Of a stretch of 59,197 bases of DNA, positions 35,048 through 44,865 are shown piece by piece; within the stretch, counting starts at the first letter, position 1; every line of letters begins with the position of its first letter. Both the position numbers and the translations under genes were made by a program. The notes below the pieces were generated by a model. The model did no database searches. It worked only from the letters and a program-made list of their open reading frames with translations, and was not told the origin of the DNA. This DNA is from Methylibium sp. (GTDB taxonomy: Bacteria; Pseudomonadota; Gammaproteobacteria; Burkholderiales; Burkholderiaceae_C): assembly GCF_013817345.1 (NCBI RefSeq), contig NZ_JACDCW010000003.1:1-59197 (forward strand), given 5' to 3'.

Positions 35048-35644
35048 ATGTCGCCACTTTTCCTTGCTGGTCACCCGGCCCTCGACTTCCTCAACACGGC
35101 CCTAGCCCCTCAGGGCAGACCGATAGAACTGATCGGGAATGGCGGGTTGCTTGTCGACTGGCTCCGTGGCGCGAAGCTGCTTAGCGAACAGGAAACCTTG
35201 GACGTGAAGCGCCGCTTCGGCGTCAAGGCGCTCGATAGTGCGGCCCGGGAAGCCCGGGTGGTCCGAGAGTGGGCACGTGCGTGGCTTGCGCGTTGGCGGA
35301 TGGCCTCCGCCGAAGACAAGGCGGAGGATCTTCGCTTTCTTAACCGCCTCCTCGCGTATGAGATGCGCACTCGCCAAGTGGTGGTGGTGGATGAGGGACT
35401 GCGCCTCGTCGAGCGCGCCCGACTCGAGACGCCCGAAGCCGTGCTCGCCCTGATCGCATCTCAAATCGCCGCACTGGTGACGACCGAAGATCCTTCGCTC
35501 ATCAAAGATTGCGCGGGGCATGGCTGTACCCTATGGTTCCTAGACCGCACCAAAGCGCATCGGCGTTTGTTCTGCAGCGCCGCAGCATGCGGGAACCGCG
35601 CCAAGGTGGCAGCGTTTCGAGGCAGACAGCGGGCGGCAGGATAG
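35048..35644 (+). CDS. ABATE/CGNR zinc-finger transcriptional regulator
   Basis: 198 aa. The N-terminal ABATE domain (AGHPALDFLNTALAPQG) is followed by helices and a C-terminal CGNR zinc finger: DCAGHGCTLWFLDRTK with two Cys, then RRLFCSAAACGNRAKVAAFR with two more. Such proteins are stress- or catabolism-linked regulators. Its start is about 80 bp from the inverted repeat in the shared promoter, so autoregulation and control of the hydrolase are plausible. Confidence 0.85.
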   Translation: MSPLFLAGHPALDFLNTALAPQGRPIELIGNGGLLVDWLRGAKLLSEQETLDVKRRFGVKALDSAAREARVVREWARAWLARWRMASAEDKAEDLRFLNRLLAYEMRTRQVVVVDEGLRLVERARLETPEAVLALIASQIAALVTTEDPSLIKDCAGHGCTLWFLDRTKAHRRLFCSAAACGNRAKVAAFRGRQRAAG

Positions 35645-35680
35645 TCGCGTCTCGATCGTCAAGGTGACGGCCGCTCAACT

Positions 35681-36604
35681 TCACTGAACCGGATATCTCG
35701 TTCGAGCGACGTCGGTTCCACCGTCGTGCAATCGGTCTATGTCTTCAAGGATCCGTTGGCCACGACCGGCCTGGGCGTGTTGCGCAGCGTGCCGAACATG
35801 GTCAGGCAGACGCTGAGCAACTTCACCACTTCGACGGGCGTCGTTGCCCGCACGCTGGCCAGGTAGCGTGACCGAAGCTGTCTGAGCGCCCGGCGAGCCG
35901 GTGAAGAAGTAGCCCTCGCCTTCGAGGAAGCCGAAGATCAGATCGAGGTCGGGCTCGGTGGAGAAGAACTCCGCCGTCACCGTGCCCGTCTGCATGGCGG
36001 GCGGCTCGAAGCTGAACCTGTCGACGAAGAAGCTAGTTTCGAAACCTCCCCGGCGCCGCGACTTTTGGTGCACGTCGCTCGACCGAGCGGTGCATCGTGG
36101 TGTCGAAGGCCCAGCGCCTGAGGGAGGTGTGTTGCTGCCTAGCCGCAACGTTGTAGGCGCCGGTATAGACGACCAGGAGGCCGGCGATCGCGAACAGCGC
36201 CAGCAGACCGAGCACGCCGATGGCGATGCGCACGCGCGTTCCCGGTGCTTGCGGTTCTTATCCATCAGATGGGCCTCCTTCCATAAGTGCAGCCGCTGGT
36301 GCTGCAGCAGTTGCGAGAAACGGGTTGCCGGCGGCTTCTCTGCAGCGACCGGCCGATAGCGCGGCAAGTTGCGAGAACAGGAAAGTCGAACCACAACGAT
36401 GCTGATCTCCACCAGCGTAGCGCCTCGGCCAGAGCGTCGTGGGCGGCGGCGTCGGCTTGTGGGCCCGAGTCGACAGGCACTAATCGGCGCAGCGCTGGAC
36501 AACCTGGCCGACGCGTCGGTATTTGAGTCCTGCAACGGCCGACCCATGGCGACTTGTATGGCGACCAACTCAGTCGAAAAGCGAAACGGCTTGCAGGTGC
36601 TCAC
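35681..36604 (-). pseudogene. degenerate region with cytochrome c N-terminal remnant
   Basis: No intact gene over about 0.95 kb. At 36233-36033 the minus strand reads IGVLGLLALFAIAGLLVVYT, then GAYNVAARQQHTSLRRWAFD and TTMHRSVERRA. This resembles the membrane anchor of a small c-type cytochrome, cut before any CxxCH. A second minus-strand piece (FFSTEPDLDLIFGFLEGEGY, about 35.87-36.02 kb) and a plus-strand tail (FKDPLATTGLGVLRSVPNMV, about 35.74-35.87 kb) are also orphan fragments that I cannot assign. The frames are broken throughout. Confidence 0.5.
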
Positions 36605-36624
36605 CTGCTAGCCGTTGCATTCTC

Positions 36625-36673
36625 TGGTGGGCCTGAATGACTCGAACACTCGACCTATGGACTAAGAGTCGCC
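36625..36673 (-). tRNA. tRNA-Lys(CTT) 3'-half remnant
   Basis: Minus-strand T arm GAGTG-TTCGAGT-CATTC and CAGGCCCACCA 3' end, preceded by an anticodon-like loop CTCTTAG (CTT). The D arm and the 5' acceptor strand are absent and the anticodon stem has mismatches, so it is not functional. Such 3' halves are left at integration junctions. Confidence 0.55.
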
Positions 36674-36797
36674 CAGACCTTCCTCCCCACCCCACGGCGG
36701 CTTTTGACTCTGTATTCCCGTGCCGGCTAGGCGTGGAGACGGTCTTGCGATGACGCTCGAATCAGAGGAAGCCTTTTTGGTACTTTTTTGGTACCCA

Positions 36798-36833
36798 CAA
36801 GAGAAAAGGACTTGGCGTCTCCGCCAAGTCCTT
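36798..36833 (-). terminator. Rho-independent terminator downstream of tRNA-Val fragment
   Basis: Perfect 12-bp stem AAGGACTTGGCG/CGCCAAGTCCTT with a 4-base loop, followed on the minus strand by TTTTCTCTT. It is the natural terminator carried along with the tRNA-Val 3' end. Next to it are two TTTTTGGTAC direct repeats resembling integrase arm sites. Confidence 0.75.
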
Positions 36834-36850
36834 GATCCGAATGAAATTAT

Positions 36851-36899
36851 TGGTAGGCGCGATTGGACTCAAACCAACGACCCCCACCATGTCAAGGTG
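36851..36899 (-). tRNA. tRNA-Val(GAC) 3'-half remnant
   Basis: Minus strand reads CACCTTGACATGGTG (anticodon arm, GAC), then variable loop, TTGG-TTTGAGT-CCAA T arm and CGCGCCTACCA. Similarity to tRNA-Val stops just before the anticodon stem. The 5' half is missing, so this is a junction scar rather than a working tRNA. Confidence 0.7.
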
Positions 36900-37007
36900 T
36901 ACTCATCACGCGCCCGGTCCACACGATCTTTCATGCAGGAACTTTTGCAGGAACCACACTTTGTGAAACGGCAGAAACTCAGGCTCCGCATTGCCTACCC
37001 AGGCGTT

Positions 37008-37029
37008 TTCGATCCTCCTCCTCCCACCA
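37008..37029 (+). other. candidate attachment site: copy of tRNA-Ala 3' end
   Basis: TTCGATCCTCCTCCTC followed by CCACCA equals the last 23 bases of tRNA-Ala(CGC) at 17270-17292 with one T missing. Same orientation. Together they would bound a 19.7-kb insertion. Confidence 0.6.
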
Positions 37030-37097
37030 AAGTTCTTCCAAGGCCTTGCCCCGCAAGGCCTTTTTCTTTGCCGGATCTTCAGGGCATCGAGGTGATC
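37026..37097 (+). repeat. 72-bp direct repeat, copy A (tRNA 3' end plus terminator)
   Basis: Runs from ACCAAAGTTCTTCC to CATCGAGGTGATC. It is the same as 48154-48225 except for one base. It contains a terminator hairpin. Confidence 0.9.
37040..37070 (+). terminator. Rho-independent terminator within repeat A
   Basis: Stem AAGGCCTTGC/GCAAGGCCTT with loop CCC, followed by TTTCTTT. The placement right after a CCA suggests a tRNA terminator. Confidence 0.8.
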
Positions 37098-37199
37098 CAC
37101 CTTGGCGTGTCGGCGCATGCTCAAAAACGATCCCAAGCCCGGGCGGCGGGCTGATGTGGTGCATCGGCCAGATCACCCGGGAGTACCGGCAGCGCATGT

Positions 37200-37371
37200 A
37201 CGAGCTGTTGGCGCGGTACGCCCGAAGACCCGCCGCCAGGCCAAGGACGAAACCACTGCTTGGCTGCTCTGGTACAACCTATCGCGACTGCATTTGATGC
37301 TCGCCTACGTCAGCCCGATGCGGTTCGAGCAAGACTGGCTTGCGGCTCAGGCCATGCAAGCCAATTCATGA
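37200..37371 (+). mobile_element. IS3-family transposase C-terminal remnant
   Basis: The frame ending at 37371 reads KTRRQAKDETTAWLLWYN, LSRLHLMLAYVSPMRFEQ and DWLAAQAMQANS, then stop. The WYN..RLH..L.YVSP pattern is the end of the DDE domain of IS3-type orfB transposases. Only the last 50-60 residues remain; no terminal repeats are evident. Confidence 0.7.
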
Positions 37372-37474
37372 CTCGGCCATGGGATACGGACTCCGGGAGC
37401 AAGGTCACGGTTTGAAGTGCTGCCAAAATTGACCGGTCACCTCCCATGAGTTTTAACTCGCTTTGCGCGTTGCC

Positions 37475-38023
37475 ATGCCTTCGTCCGATCACCGAGTCAC
37501 GATCGGCGGGTCGGGTTCGTCACAGTCGGTTAGCTGCACTGGAGCTTCTTTGGGCAAGAAACACTATGGCTACCTCTGTGCGGCGCTTGGCGCCTACCTT
37601 GCCTGGTTGCTGGCGTATGCCCTGTTCGGTCCGCCGACCGCCGACCGCATCGATGCCGACAGCCCGAGACTCGTGACGTGGGGACGGGCCGTTTACGCAA
37701 GCCACTGCGCCGCGTGCCATGGTGCGGAGCTCGAAGGCCAGGCTGGCTGGCGCCGGCTCGGCCCGGATGGCCGCCTGCCCGCGCCACCTCACGACGAATC
37801 GGGCCACACCTGGCACCACGGTGATCGTTACCTGATCCGCGTGGTTGAGCGAGGCATCGTGGCAGGTGTCGATCGACCGCCCGACTACGAGGGCAACATG
37901 CCGGCCTTCGGGCAGACACTGAGTCCGCAGGAGATCGTGGCCGTGATGTCGTTCATAAAGAGCAGCTGGTCGTTCGACTACCGCGCGTGGCAGGAGCAGG
38001 CCACCAGCGACGGGGCGCATTGA
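37475..38023 (+). CDS. membrane-anchored mono-haem cytochrome c
   Basis: 182 aa from ATG 37475. One N-terminal membrane helix (about 30-50; LCAALGAYLAWLLAYALFG) is followed by a periplasmic haem domain with CAACH in AVYASHCAACHGAELEG and the distal Met in GNMPAFGQTLSPQEI. The TTG at 37463 is an alternative start. It is the first rightward gene after the IS3 remnant and about 90 bp before the thioredoxin-like gene. A CxxCH cytochrome beside TlpA-type proteins fits a periplasmic redox block. Confidence 0.8.
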   Translation: MPSSDHRVTIGGSGSSQSVSCTGASLGKKHYGYLCAALGAYLAWLLAYALFGPPTADRIDADSPRLVTWGRAVYASHCAACHGAELEGQAGWRRLGPDGRLPAPPHDESGHTWHHGDRYLIRVVERGIVAGVDRPPDYEGNMPAFGQTLSPQEIVAVMSFIKSSWSFDYRAWQEQATSDGAH

Positions 38024-38112
38024 ACACGTCTGATCCAGCGCCCCGCGGGACGGCGATTGTCACCCCTCGCATGCGATCCGTCGCAAGTACCCTGACCCGA
38101 CCGGAGTGATCG

Positions 38113-38649
38113 ATGAAGGCATTGACGATCCTGCTGGCGGCGCTGGCCGCCGTGGCAACTTGGGTTGTGTTCGGCCCGCCGCTCGAGCGGCCGCAAGCAG
38201 CGCCGCCGCTGGGTTACCTCGCGGCCAAGGGCGACGCGTTCTTTGCGGCGTCCTTCAAGCAGATCGGCAGCTCGGTGGTACCGCTGCAGACTTTGCGCGG
38301 CAAGCCCGTGGTTGCCTACTTCTGGGCCAGCTGGTGCGCCAAGTGCCGAGAGGAGCTGAAGGCCGTGCAGGCGCTGCAGGATCAGTACCGCGACCGCGGG
38401 CTCGTGGTGGTGGGCTTCGGCATCGACCAGGTCGACCGGATCGAGCGTTTTGCCCGCGAAGCCGGCATCGATTACCCGGTGTTCGCGGGAGGGCCGGCCG
38501 CGATCGCGCTGTCCAAGCGGATGGGAAACCTGCGCGAGGAGATGCCGTTCGCCGTAGCCATCGATCGCGAGGGCCTCGCCGCGGCGTCCAGGCTCGGCGA
38601 GTTCGAGCCCGCCACAGCGCAAGCCCTGGCCGCCGCTGCACTCAGATGA
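38113..38649 (+). CDS. TlpA-family exported thioredoxin-like protein
   Basis: 178 aa. A signal anchor (residues 1-20) is followed by a thioredoxin fold with active site YFWASWCAKCREEL (CAKC). Its C-terminal strand MPFAVAIDREG contains the cis-Pro. Family members reduce disulfides or haem-binding cysteines in the periplasm, usually drawing electrons from DsbD/CcdA. A dsbD gene is 0.6 kb away on the other strand. Its nearest relative in the window is the TlpA protein at 46.5-47.1 kb (both have a QIGxxx/IDNTDK-type central region), so the selenium block is framed by two thioredoxins. Confidence 0.85.
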   Translation: MKALTILLAALAAVATWVVFGPPLERPQAAPPLGYLAAKGDAFFAASFKQIGSSVVPLQTLRGKPVVAYFWASWCAKCREELKAVQALQDQYRDRGLVVVGFGIDQVDRIERFAREAGIDYPVFAGGPAAIALSKRMGNLREEMPFAVAIDREGLAAASRLGEFEPATAQALAAAALR

Positions 38650-38707
38650 GCCGCGGCCGCTGCGCCCACCGTTGCCCTTCTCCAAGATCAACTGCGACAA
38701 TTCCCGC

Positions 38708-39205
38708 ATGAAAACCGCCCGCCGCTCGACGGACGCTGTTCAGCTCGCATCGAGCGCCTCGCTTCGATTGGACGATCAGCTCTGTTTCGCGCTTTACGCT
38801 GCCACGAACGTCATCACACGCGCCTACCGGGCGCCTTTGGCCAAGCTCGGCTTGACCTATCCCCAATACCTCGCGATGCTGGTGCTCTGGGAGCATGGTG
38901 ACCAGACGGTCAAGAGCCTTGCCGAGCGGCTCGACCTCGACTCCAGCACCATCACGCCTCTGGTCAAGCGGCTCGCGGCGGCCGGGCTCGTCCATCGCAG
39001 CCGGCATCCCGCCGATCAGCGCAATCTGCGCATCGAGCTCACCGGCGTCGGACACGCGATGCGTGCACGGGCCGCCCTGATTCAGGAACGGGTGGCCTGC
39101 CAGACGCACCTCGGCCCCGACGAATTCGTGGCGCTGCGGGCCCAGTTGCACCGCCTGGTGCACGAGATGACCGAGGAAAGGGCGGAACTGCCGCTTTGCG
39201 CGTGA
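38708..39205 (+). CDS. MarR-family regulator, OhrR-like
   Basis: 165 aa. Sequence LRLDDQLCFALYAATNVITR has the single N-terminal cysteine of OhrR peroxide sensors, followed by YRAPLAKLGLTYPQYLAMLV and the winged-helix segment VKSLAERLDLDSSTITPLVKRL. OhrR senses organic hydroperoxides through that Cys. The ATG at 38708 is preferred; an upstream start at 38672 lacks support. It is convergent with dsbD. No ohr gene is visible nearby. Confidence 0.88.
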   Translation: MKTARRSTDAVQLASSASLRLDDQLCFALYAATNVITRAYRAPLAKLGLTYPQYLAMLVLWEHGDQTVKSLAERLDLDSSTITPLVKRLAAAGLVHRSRHPADQRNLRIELTGVGHAMRARAALIQERVACQTHLGPDEFVALRAQLHRLVHEMTEERAELPLCA

Positions 39206-39283
39206 GCCGCGGCAGGCGTCGAACAGACGCTGCGATGGCGGACCGACAGTGGCGCAGGTCGCCCGCGACGACCCGCCCCAAGC

Positions 39284-41170
39284 TCACAAGCCGGCGCCGT
39301 CCAAACTGCGCAGAAAGCGCTCTGCGTTCTGGTAGCCGATGACGCGCTGCGACGCCAATTCGCGGCCCTGGACGTCGAAGAACAGGATGCCCGGAGGGCC
39401 GAACAGGCCAAAGCGTTTCAGCAGCGCACGATCGGCCGGCGAATTGCGTGTCACGTCGGCCTGCAACAGCAGCAGCTGGTCGAGCCTCGCCTTCACGCGC
39501 GGGTCGCTGAACGTGAGGTGTTCCATCTCCTTACAGCTCACGCACCAGTCGGCGTAGAAGTCAAGCATCACCGGCCGCCCGGCGCCGCGCACCACGGCGT
39601 CGAGTTCGGCAATGTCCAGCACGCGCTGGAAACGCGGCGCGCCTTCCGTGCTTGAAAGTGCAGACAGGCCGTTCGCGTCGGGGGCCCGTTGCACGAAACG
39701 CAAGAGGGGTTGCAAGGCATCGGTGGCGCCGGCAGCGGCCCCCACGAGCTGAGCCGAACCGAGCACGACCAACGCCACGCCAAACGCCTTGCATAGTCGC
39801 ACCCCGGGGCCAGCGGCATCGTTCAGGCGTTCGAAGGCGCCGCACTGGCTGGCCACCAGCAACAGCAGCAGCCCCCAGCCCGCGACCGTGAGAGGTGCCG
39901 GCAACACGGGGCTCAGGATCCACCAGGCCACGCCCAGGAGCAGCACGCCGAAGAAGCGCTTGACCGACTCCATCCATGCCCCGGCACGCGGCAGCAGCGC
40001 GCCGGCCGACGCGCCGAGCAGCAGCAGCGGCACGCTCATGCCGATGGCCAGCGAGAACAGCGCGCTGCCGCCGAGCACGACATCGCGGGTCTGGCTGATG
40101 TAGACCAGCGCGCCGGCCAGCGGCGCGGCCACGCAAGGGCTGACGATCAGTGCCGACACGCCGCCCATCGCGAACACTCCCGCCCATCGTCCGCCCCGGA
40201 AGCGGCTGGCGCTGGCGTCGAGCCGGTCGCGCAGCGCAGCCGGCAGTTGCAACTCGTAGAAGCCGAACATCGACATCGCAAGCACCGTCAGCAGCAGTGC
40301 GAAGCCGCCCAATGTCCAGGGGTTCTGCAGCGCGGCGGCGAGGCCCTCTCCTGCCAAGCCGGCGGCCACGCCGAACGCGGTATAGACCAGCGCCATGCCG
40401 AGTGAGTAACTCACGGCCAGGCCGAAGCCGCGCGAGCGTGAGCTCGGGGCCCCCGCGGACTGGCCGACGATGATGGACGAGAGGATCGGCAGCATCGGCA
40501 GCACGCAGGGGGTCAAGGACAGCAGCAGCCCGGCAATGAAGAAGACGCCCGCCACCACCCAAGGTCGTCCGCCGCGCAGGGCAGCTTCGATGCCACCGCC
40601 TTGACCAGGCGCTTCGGCCTGTGCTGCCGTCGGTGCGGCATCCGGTACGTTCTCAGGTGCTGCGGCGGTGGCCGGGGCCGCCGTGGCAGTGCTGCCTTCG
40701 GCCTCCTGCACCCTGACGCTGCCGTCGCCGCCGAAGCCGGCCAGCTGGACGAGCGCCTGGCTCTGTTGCGGCGGATAGCACAGCCCTGCGTCGGCGCAGC
40801 CCTGGCTCGTCACCGTAAGCGTGAATGCGGCGGGCGCGGCCTCGACCGGCACGCGGATCACCACCCGCCCCCGGTGCGTCTCGACGTCCTTGTCGAAGGT
40901 TTCGTCGAACTTGACCGTGCCGGCCGGAATGCGTGATGTGCCGAGCCGCACGTCCACGTCTTCGGCGGCGAATGCGAACTGCTCGCGGTACATGTAGTAG
41001 CCGTCGGCGACGTCGAACGCGATCTCGACGCTGCGCTCGTCGAGCACGCGCGCCTCGAAGCGGAACGCCTGCTCGGGGGGCAGGAAATCTTGCGCCGCCG
41101 CAGCCGGCACGGCGGCCAGACCTTGCAGCAACCCGAGGAGAAAGACAGTCAGTCGCAGCAAGGTGGTCAT
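39284..41170 (-). CDS. dsbD: thiol:disulfide interchange protein DsbD
   Basis: 628 aa, full length. A signal peptide (ending about residue 26), an N-terminal immunoglobulin-like domain with its CxxxxxC pair (QGCADAGLCYPP), eight-helix membrane domain with the cysteines in SLTPCVLPMLP and IVSPCVAAPLAG, and C-terminal thioredoxin domain with FYADWCVSCKEMEHL. It carries electrons from cytoplasmic thioredoxin to periplasmic thiol proteins. It is the last gene of the tlpA-SBP-selB-selC-selA-dsbD array (54 bp after selA), where it could keep periplasmic thiols or a selenol reduced. Confidence 0.95.
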   Translation of the reverse strand: MTTLLRLTVFLLGLLQGLAAVPAAAAQDFLPPEQAFRFEARVLDERSVEIAFDVADGYYMYREQFAFAAEDVDVRLGTSRIPAGTVKFDETFDKDVETHRGRVVIRVPVEAAPAAFTLTVTSQGCADAGLCYPPQQSQALVQLAGFGGDGSVRVQEAEGSTATAAPATAAAPENVPDAAPTAAQAEAPGQGGGIEAALRGGRPWVVAGVFFIAGLLLSLTPCVLPMLPILSSIIVGQSAGAPSSRSRGFGLAVSYSLGMALVYTAFGVAAGLAGEGLAAALQNPWTLGGFALLLTVLAMSMFGFYELQLPAALRDRLDASASRFRGGRWAGVFAMGGVSALIVSPCVAAPLAGALVYISQTRDVVLGGSALFSLAIGMSVPLLLLGASAGALLPRAGAWMESVKRFFGVLLLGVAWWILSPVLPAPLTVAGWGLLLLLVASQCGAFERLNDAAGPGVRLCKAFGVALVVLGSAQLVGAAAGATDALQPLLRFVQRAPDANGLSALSSTEGAPRFQRVLDIAELDAVVRGAGRPVMLDFYADWCVSCKEMEHLTFSDPRVKARLDQLLLLQADVTRNSPADRALLKRFGLFGPPGILFFDVQGRELASQRVIGYQNAERFLRSLDGAGL

Positions 41171-41224
41171 GGCAGCATCACGAGAGAAAAGGCAGTCGGT
41201 TGCAGCGAAACGTCCTCATGACAA

Positions 41225-42694
41225 TCAGGCGGACGGGGCAGGCGTGGGCGGCGTGAGCGCAAGCCGCGGCAGTTGTCGAGTGAAAGCGCCCTCGTCTTCG
41301 AGGCAACGCAAGTCCAGGCACAGCGCGCCGTCACGCACATGCCCGATGACAGGGACCGGGAGGCCGCGCAGCGCCGCCTCCAGGCGCTTGAGCGCGGTGC
41401 CGCGGCCGCGGCCGACGTTGGCCGGGGCGATGGCGAGGCCGGCGCTCGGCAACAGGTCGACCGGCCGCGCGCCGCTGCCGATCTGGCTGTGCAGCGCGAG
41501 TGCACGCACGACGTAGCCCGGGCCCACGGCTGCAGCCATCGGCATAAGCAGGCGCGCTGCCAGCGCGGCGATGTCGCCCTCGGGCCGGGTCAGCAAGCGC
41601 AGCGTGGTCAGCCGCTCTTGCAAGCGTTCCGGATGGCGGTACAGGCGCAGCACCGCCTCGAGCGCGGCCAGCGTCAGCTTGCCGACACGCAGTGCGCGCT
41701 TCAGCGGGTTCCTCTTGATGCGGCGCACGAGGTCGGCGCGCCCGGCGATCAGGCCGGCCTGGGGGCCACCGAGCAATTTGTCGCCACTGAAGAGCACCAG
41801 GTCGGCACCGTCGGCCAGCGCGGCTTGCACGGTGGGCTCCTTGGGCAGGCCGTAGGCCGACAGGTCGATCAGCGTGCCGCTGCCGAGGTCGTTGACGAGC
41901 GGCAAGCCACTCGCGTGCGCCAGCATGGCCAGCTCGCGATCGGGCACCGTCTTGGTGAAGCCGGTAATCGCGAAGTTGCTCCAGTGCACCTTCATCAACA
42001 GCGCAGTGCGCGGGCCGATGGCCTCCTCGAAATCCTTCAGGTGGGTGCGGTTGGTGGTGCCGACCTCGTGCAGCCTGGCACCGGCGCGGCTCATGATGTC
42101 GGGTACTCGAAAGGCGCCACCGATCTCGATCAGTTCGCCGCGCGACACGATCACTTCCTTGCGCAGCGCCAGCGTGTTGAGGGTGAGGAAGACTGCGGCA
42201 GCGTTGTTGTTGACCACCGTGCAGGCCTCGGCGCCGGTCAGCTCGCGGATCAGTCCTTCGACCAGCTCGTCGCGGTCGCCCCGACCGCCGGTCTCGAGAT
42301 CGAACTCCAGGTTGCTCGGCATGCGCATGGCGGTGGCCACCGCGTCGATCGCTTCCTGCGGCAGCAGTGCGCGGCCGAGGTTGGTGTGCAGCACGGTGCC
42401 GGTGAGGTTGAATACCGGTCGCAGCCGCGGGCTCGCCGCCGCGGTTAGCCGCTCGGCGCAGCGGGCCAGCATCGCGTCGTCGTCAGGCAGGCCAGCGCGC
42501 TCCGGCGCTGTGGCACCAGCGCGCGCTTCGGCCAGCACGGTGCGCAGCGTCGCCACCACCGCGTGGTGACCATGCTCGTGCAGCAAGGCGACCGTCTGCG
42601 CTCGGCCGAGGAGGCGGTCGAGCGACGGCAGCGCCTGGCGGCCGTCGCGCGGCGCGAGTGCGGCGGCTTTCACGGTCGGCGCGACAGCAGCCAT
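41225..42694 (-). CDS. selA: L-seryl-tRNA(Sec) selenium transferase
   Basis: 489 aa. A PLP enzyme that converts Ser-tRNA(Sec) to Sec-tRNA(Sec) using selenophosphate. Recognisable features are the N-terminal [47 protein letters not shown], and the PLP lysine in [16 protein letters not shown] (about residue 295). It starts 33 bp after the 3' end of selC on the same strand. A selD gene (selenophosphate synthase) is not in the window. Confidence 0.97.
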   Translation of the reverse strand: MAAVAPTVKAAALAPRDGRQALPSLDRLLGRAQTVALLHEHGHHAVVATLRTVLAEARAGATAPERAGLPDDDAMLARCAERLTAAASPRLRPVFNLTGTVLHTNLGRALLPQEAIDAVATAMRMPSNLEFDLETGGRGDRDELVEGLIRELTGAEACTVVNNNAAAVFLTLNTLALRKEVIVSRGELIEIGGAFRVPDIMSRAGARLHEVGTTNRTHLKDFEEAIGPRTALLMKVHWSNFAITGFTKTVPDRELAMLAHASGLPLVNDLGSGTLIDLSAYGLPKEPTVQAALADGADLVLFSGDKLLGGPQAGLIAGRADLVRRIKRNPLKRALRVGKLTLAALEAVLRLYRHPERLQERLTTLRLLTRPEGDIAALAARLLMPMAAAVGPGYVVRALALHSQIGSGARPVDLLPSAGLAIAPANVGRGRGTALKRLEAALRGLPVPVIGHVRDGALCLDLRCLEDEGAFTRQLPRLALTPPTPAPSA

Positions 42695-42727
42695 TGCTCA
42701 GGACCGGCGCTGCGGCGCGGGCAAACT

Positions 42728-42824
42728 TGGCGGAAAAGAGTAGGAGTCGAACCCACCAGGGACCGTAGAACGGCCCCTTCCGGTTTTGAAGACCGGACGT
42801 CCCACCGGGGAGCGCTTCTCTTCC
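42728..42824 (-). tRNA. selC: tRNA-Sec(TCA)
   Basis: 97 nt with CCA. Long acceptor stem GGAAGAGAAG paired with CTACTCTTTTCC, anticodon arm CCGGT-CTTCAAA-ACCGG with anticodon TCA, a long variable arm (GGGGCCGTTCTACGGTCCC) and T arm GGTGGGTTCGACTCC. It sits between selB and selA (19 bp after selB). The length and long variable arm are diagnostic of selenocysteine tRNA. Confidence 0.96.
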
Positions 42825-42843
42825 ATGTATGTCTTGTGCGAGT

Positions 42844-44787
42844 TCAGGCGCAGGCAGCGTCCCCGAAGACGGCGGCACTGTCCTGCCGCACGCGTCGCCC
42901 GTCTTTCAGGCGCATCGTGAAGCCGCTGCGGTCGAAGAACTCGAGCATCGGGATGCCGAGATTGCGGTGCAGCCCGGTGCTGTCGCGAAACGGCCCCACC
43001 GTGACCACGCCGCGCGGCCTGTCACGCGCAAGCGCTTGCGTCTGGGCCGCCAGCAGCGCCACGGTGTGCGGCAGAAAAAACACCTCGCGGCGCACGCGGT
43101 GCAACTGACCCATGCGCGCCAGGCGGCAGAACAGCGTGCGAAGGTCCTCCTCGGTCACACCGAGGTCGCCCGCCAGCTCCGGCACCTGCGGCGGCGCGAG
43201 GCCCGCGGCGTCGAGCCGCGGCCGCGCGCGCTGCCACAACTGCTGCTCGACGGTGCTCAGGATCACGCAGTGGCCGCTGAGCTGAAAGCGTGCGCCGAGG
43301 CGCAGCACGCGCAGCTGCGCGGTGGCGGAATCCATCAGGCCCGCAACGATCGCAGTGTCCGGGCGCTGGGCCATGAGGCTCCGCAGCTCCTGCAGGTTGG
43401 CGCCGGCGCTGTCGGGTCGGCGCTCGTGATGGCGCGCCAGAGCGGCCAGCGCCTGCTCCTCGAGTTGCCGCCAGTGGCCAGCGCCGAAGGCGCGCATGCC
43501 GCCGCTTGTTTGCAGCACCCGCGCGCCGGCGGCAGCCAGCCAGGGCAGGAGCGCTGCATCGGCGAGCTTGAAAAGGCGCGCGAACCAGACCAGATCGATG
43601 CCGACGGGCGAGCATTCCAGCAACTGCACGAGCGCATCTCCAGGCGAGCCCGCCTCGAGCGCGTCCAGCCAGGCGGCGCGCTGCGGCTTGCGCCGGCCGC
43701 GCTCTGACGGCCACGGGTCGAGCACGCGCCCACCGCCCAGCGTGCGCTGAGCCGACTGATCGCGCACGATGAAGCGGTCGCCGTGCAGCGCGCCGATCGG
43801 GTGGTCGAGCACCAGTTGAATCAGCGCGTCTTCGCCCGGCTTCAGGGGCACTTCCTGCAGCAGGGCGACGCGCGCGGTCACATGTGCAGCGCCCAGGTGG
43901 ACATGCACCGGCGTCCAGTGGCGCAGCGCACGTGCCTCCGAGGGCAGGAGGCTCAGCCGCGCATCGATCCGCTGGGTGGGCGCGTGGAGCGCAGCGGCCA
44001 GCAGCCACTGGCCGCGCTCGATGTGGCGGCGATCGAGGTGCTGCGCCACGATGTTGAGCGCGCAGCGCTGGCCGGTCGAGCCGCTGGAAGTCGGGCGGTT
44101 CTGTGCATGCAGGGAGCGCACCCGCACTTCCAGACCGAGCGGCGAAATGATCAGCCGGTCGCCGATGGTTACGCGCCCGTCGAACACCGTGCCGGTAACG
44201 ATCGTGCCGATGCCATCGAGCGTGAACGAGCGATCGATCGCCAGCCGGAACGGACTGCCGTCACCAGCGCTTCCCGCCCGAACCCGCGCACCGGCCGCAG
44301 CATGCAGATGCGCGCGCAGTTCGCGCATGCCTTCTCCGCTGACCGACGACACTGGGAAAACCGGGAAGCCGGCCTGCGTGCGCCCGAGCAGCAGTTGCTC
44401 CACCTCGGCGATCGCGGCCGCGCGCCGCGCTGCGTCGACGCGGTCGATCTTGGTCAGCACGACCGCGCCGTGGGCCAGCCCGAGTTGGTCGAGGATTGCC
44501 AGGTGCTCCACGGTCTGCGGCATCGGGCCGTCGTCGGCCGCAATCACCAGCAGCACATGGTCGATGCCGGTAGCGCCAGCCAGCATGTTGTGGATGAACT
44601 TCTCGTGGCCGGGCACGTCGATGAAACCGAGCACCTCGCCATCGGGGAGCGGCTGATAGGCATAGCCCAGATCGATCGTGATTCCGCGTGCCTTTTCTTC
44701 CTTCAGGCGATCGGCATCGACGCCGGTCAATGCCTTGACCAGCGAAGTCTTGCCATGGTCGATGTGACCTGCGGTACCGACGATCAT
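42844..44787 (-). CDS. selB: selenocysteine-specific elongation factor
   Basis: 647 aa. GTPase motifs: [13 protein letters not shown] (residues about 4-16), DVPGHEKFI, and TKID. Domains II/III follow ([17 protein letters not shown]), and C-terminal winged helices that bind the SECIS RNA (about 400-647). Start at ATG 44787, which gives the family N-terminus [13 protein letters not shown]; a longer in-frame start is rejected. It is 116 bp downstream of the solute-binding protein gene and followed by selC and selA. Confidence 0.97.
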   Translation of the reverse strand: MIVGTAGHIDHGKTSLVKALTGVDADRLKEEKARGITIDLGYAYQPLPDGEVLGFIDVPGHEKFIHNMLAGATGIDHVLLVIAADDGPMPQTVEHLAILDQLGLAHGAVVLTKIDRVDAARRAAAIAEVEQLLLGRTQAGFPVFPVSSVSGEGMRELRAHLHAAAGARVRAGSAGDGSPFRLAIDRSFTLDGIGTIVTGTVFDGRVTIGDRLIISPLGLEVRVRSLHAQNRPTSSGSTGQRCALNIVAQHLDRRHIERGQWLLAAALHAPTQRIDARLSLLPSEARALRHWTPVHVHLGAAHVTARVALLQEVPLKPGEDALIQLVLDHPIGALHGDRFIVRDQSAQRTLGGGRVLDPWPSERGRRKPQRAAWLDALEAGSPGDALVQLLECSPVGIDLVWFARLFKLADAALLPWLAAAGARVLQTSGGMRAFGAGHWRQLEEQALAALARHHERRPDSAGANLQELRSLMAQRPDTAIVAGLMDSATAQLRVLRLGARFQLSGHCVILSTVEQQLWQRARPRLDAAGLAPPQVPELAGDLGVTEEDLRTLFCRLARMGQLHRVRREVFFLPHTVALLAAQTQALARDRPRGVVTVGPFRDSTGLHRNLGIPMLEFFDRSGFTMRLKDGRRVRQDSAAVFGDAACA

Positions 44788-44865
44788 GTTCAGGCCGTGA
44801 GCCGTTCTCCGATGGCGAGGGGGCCCACGTCGCCGTAGTGGGCGCCCTCGCTGACTGACTTGCAG

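Noticed and set aside
36720-37154. Plus-strand frame of 144 codons across the tRNA fragments
   Set aside because: It spans tRNA remnants, terminators and the att-like site; it is not a protein gene.
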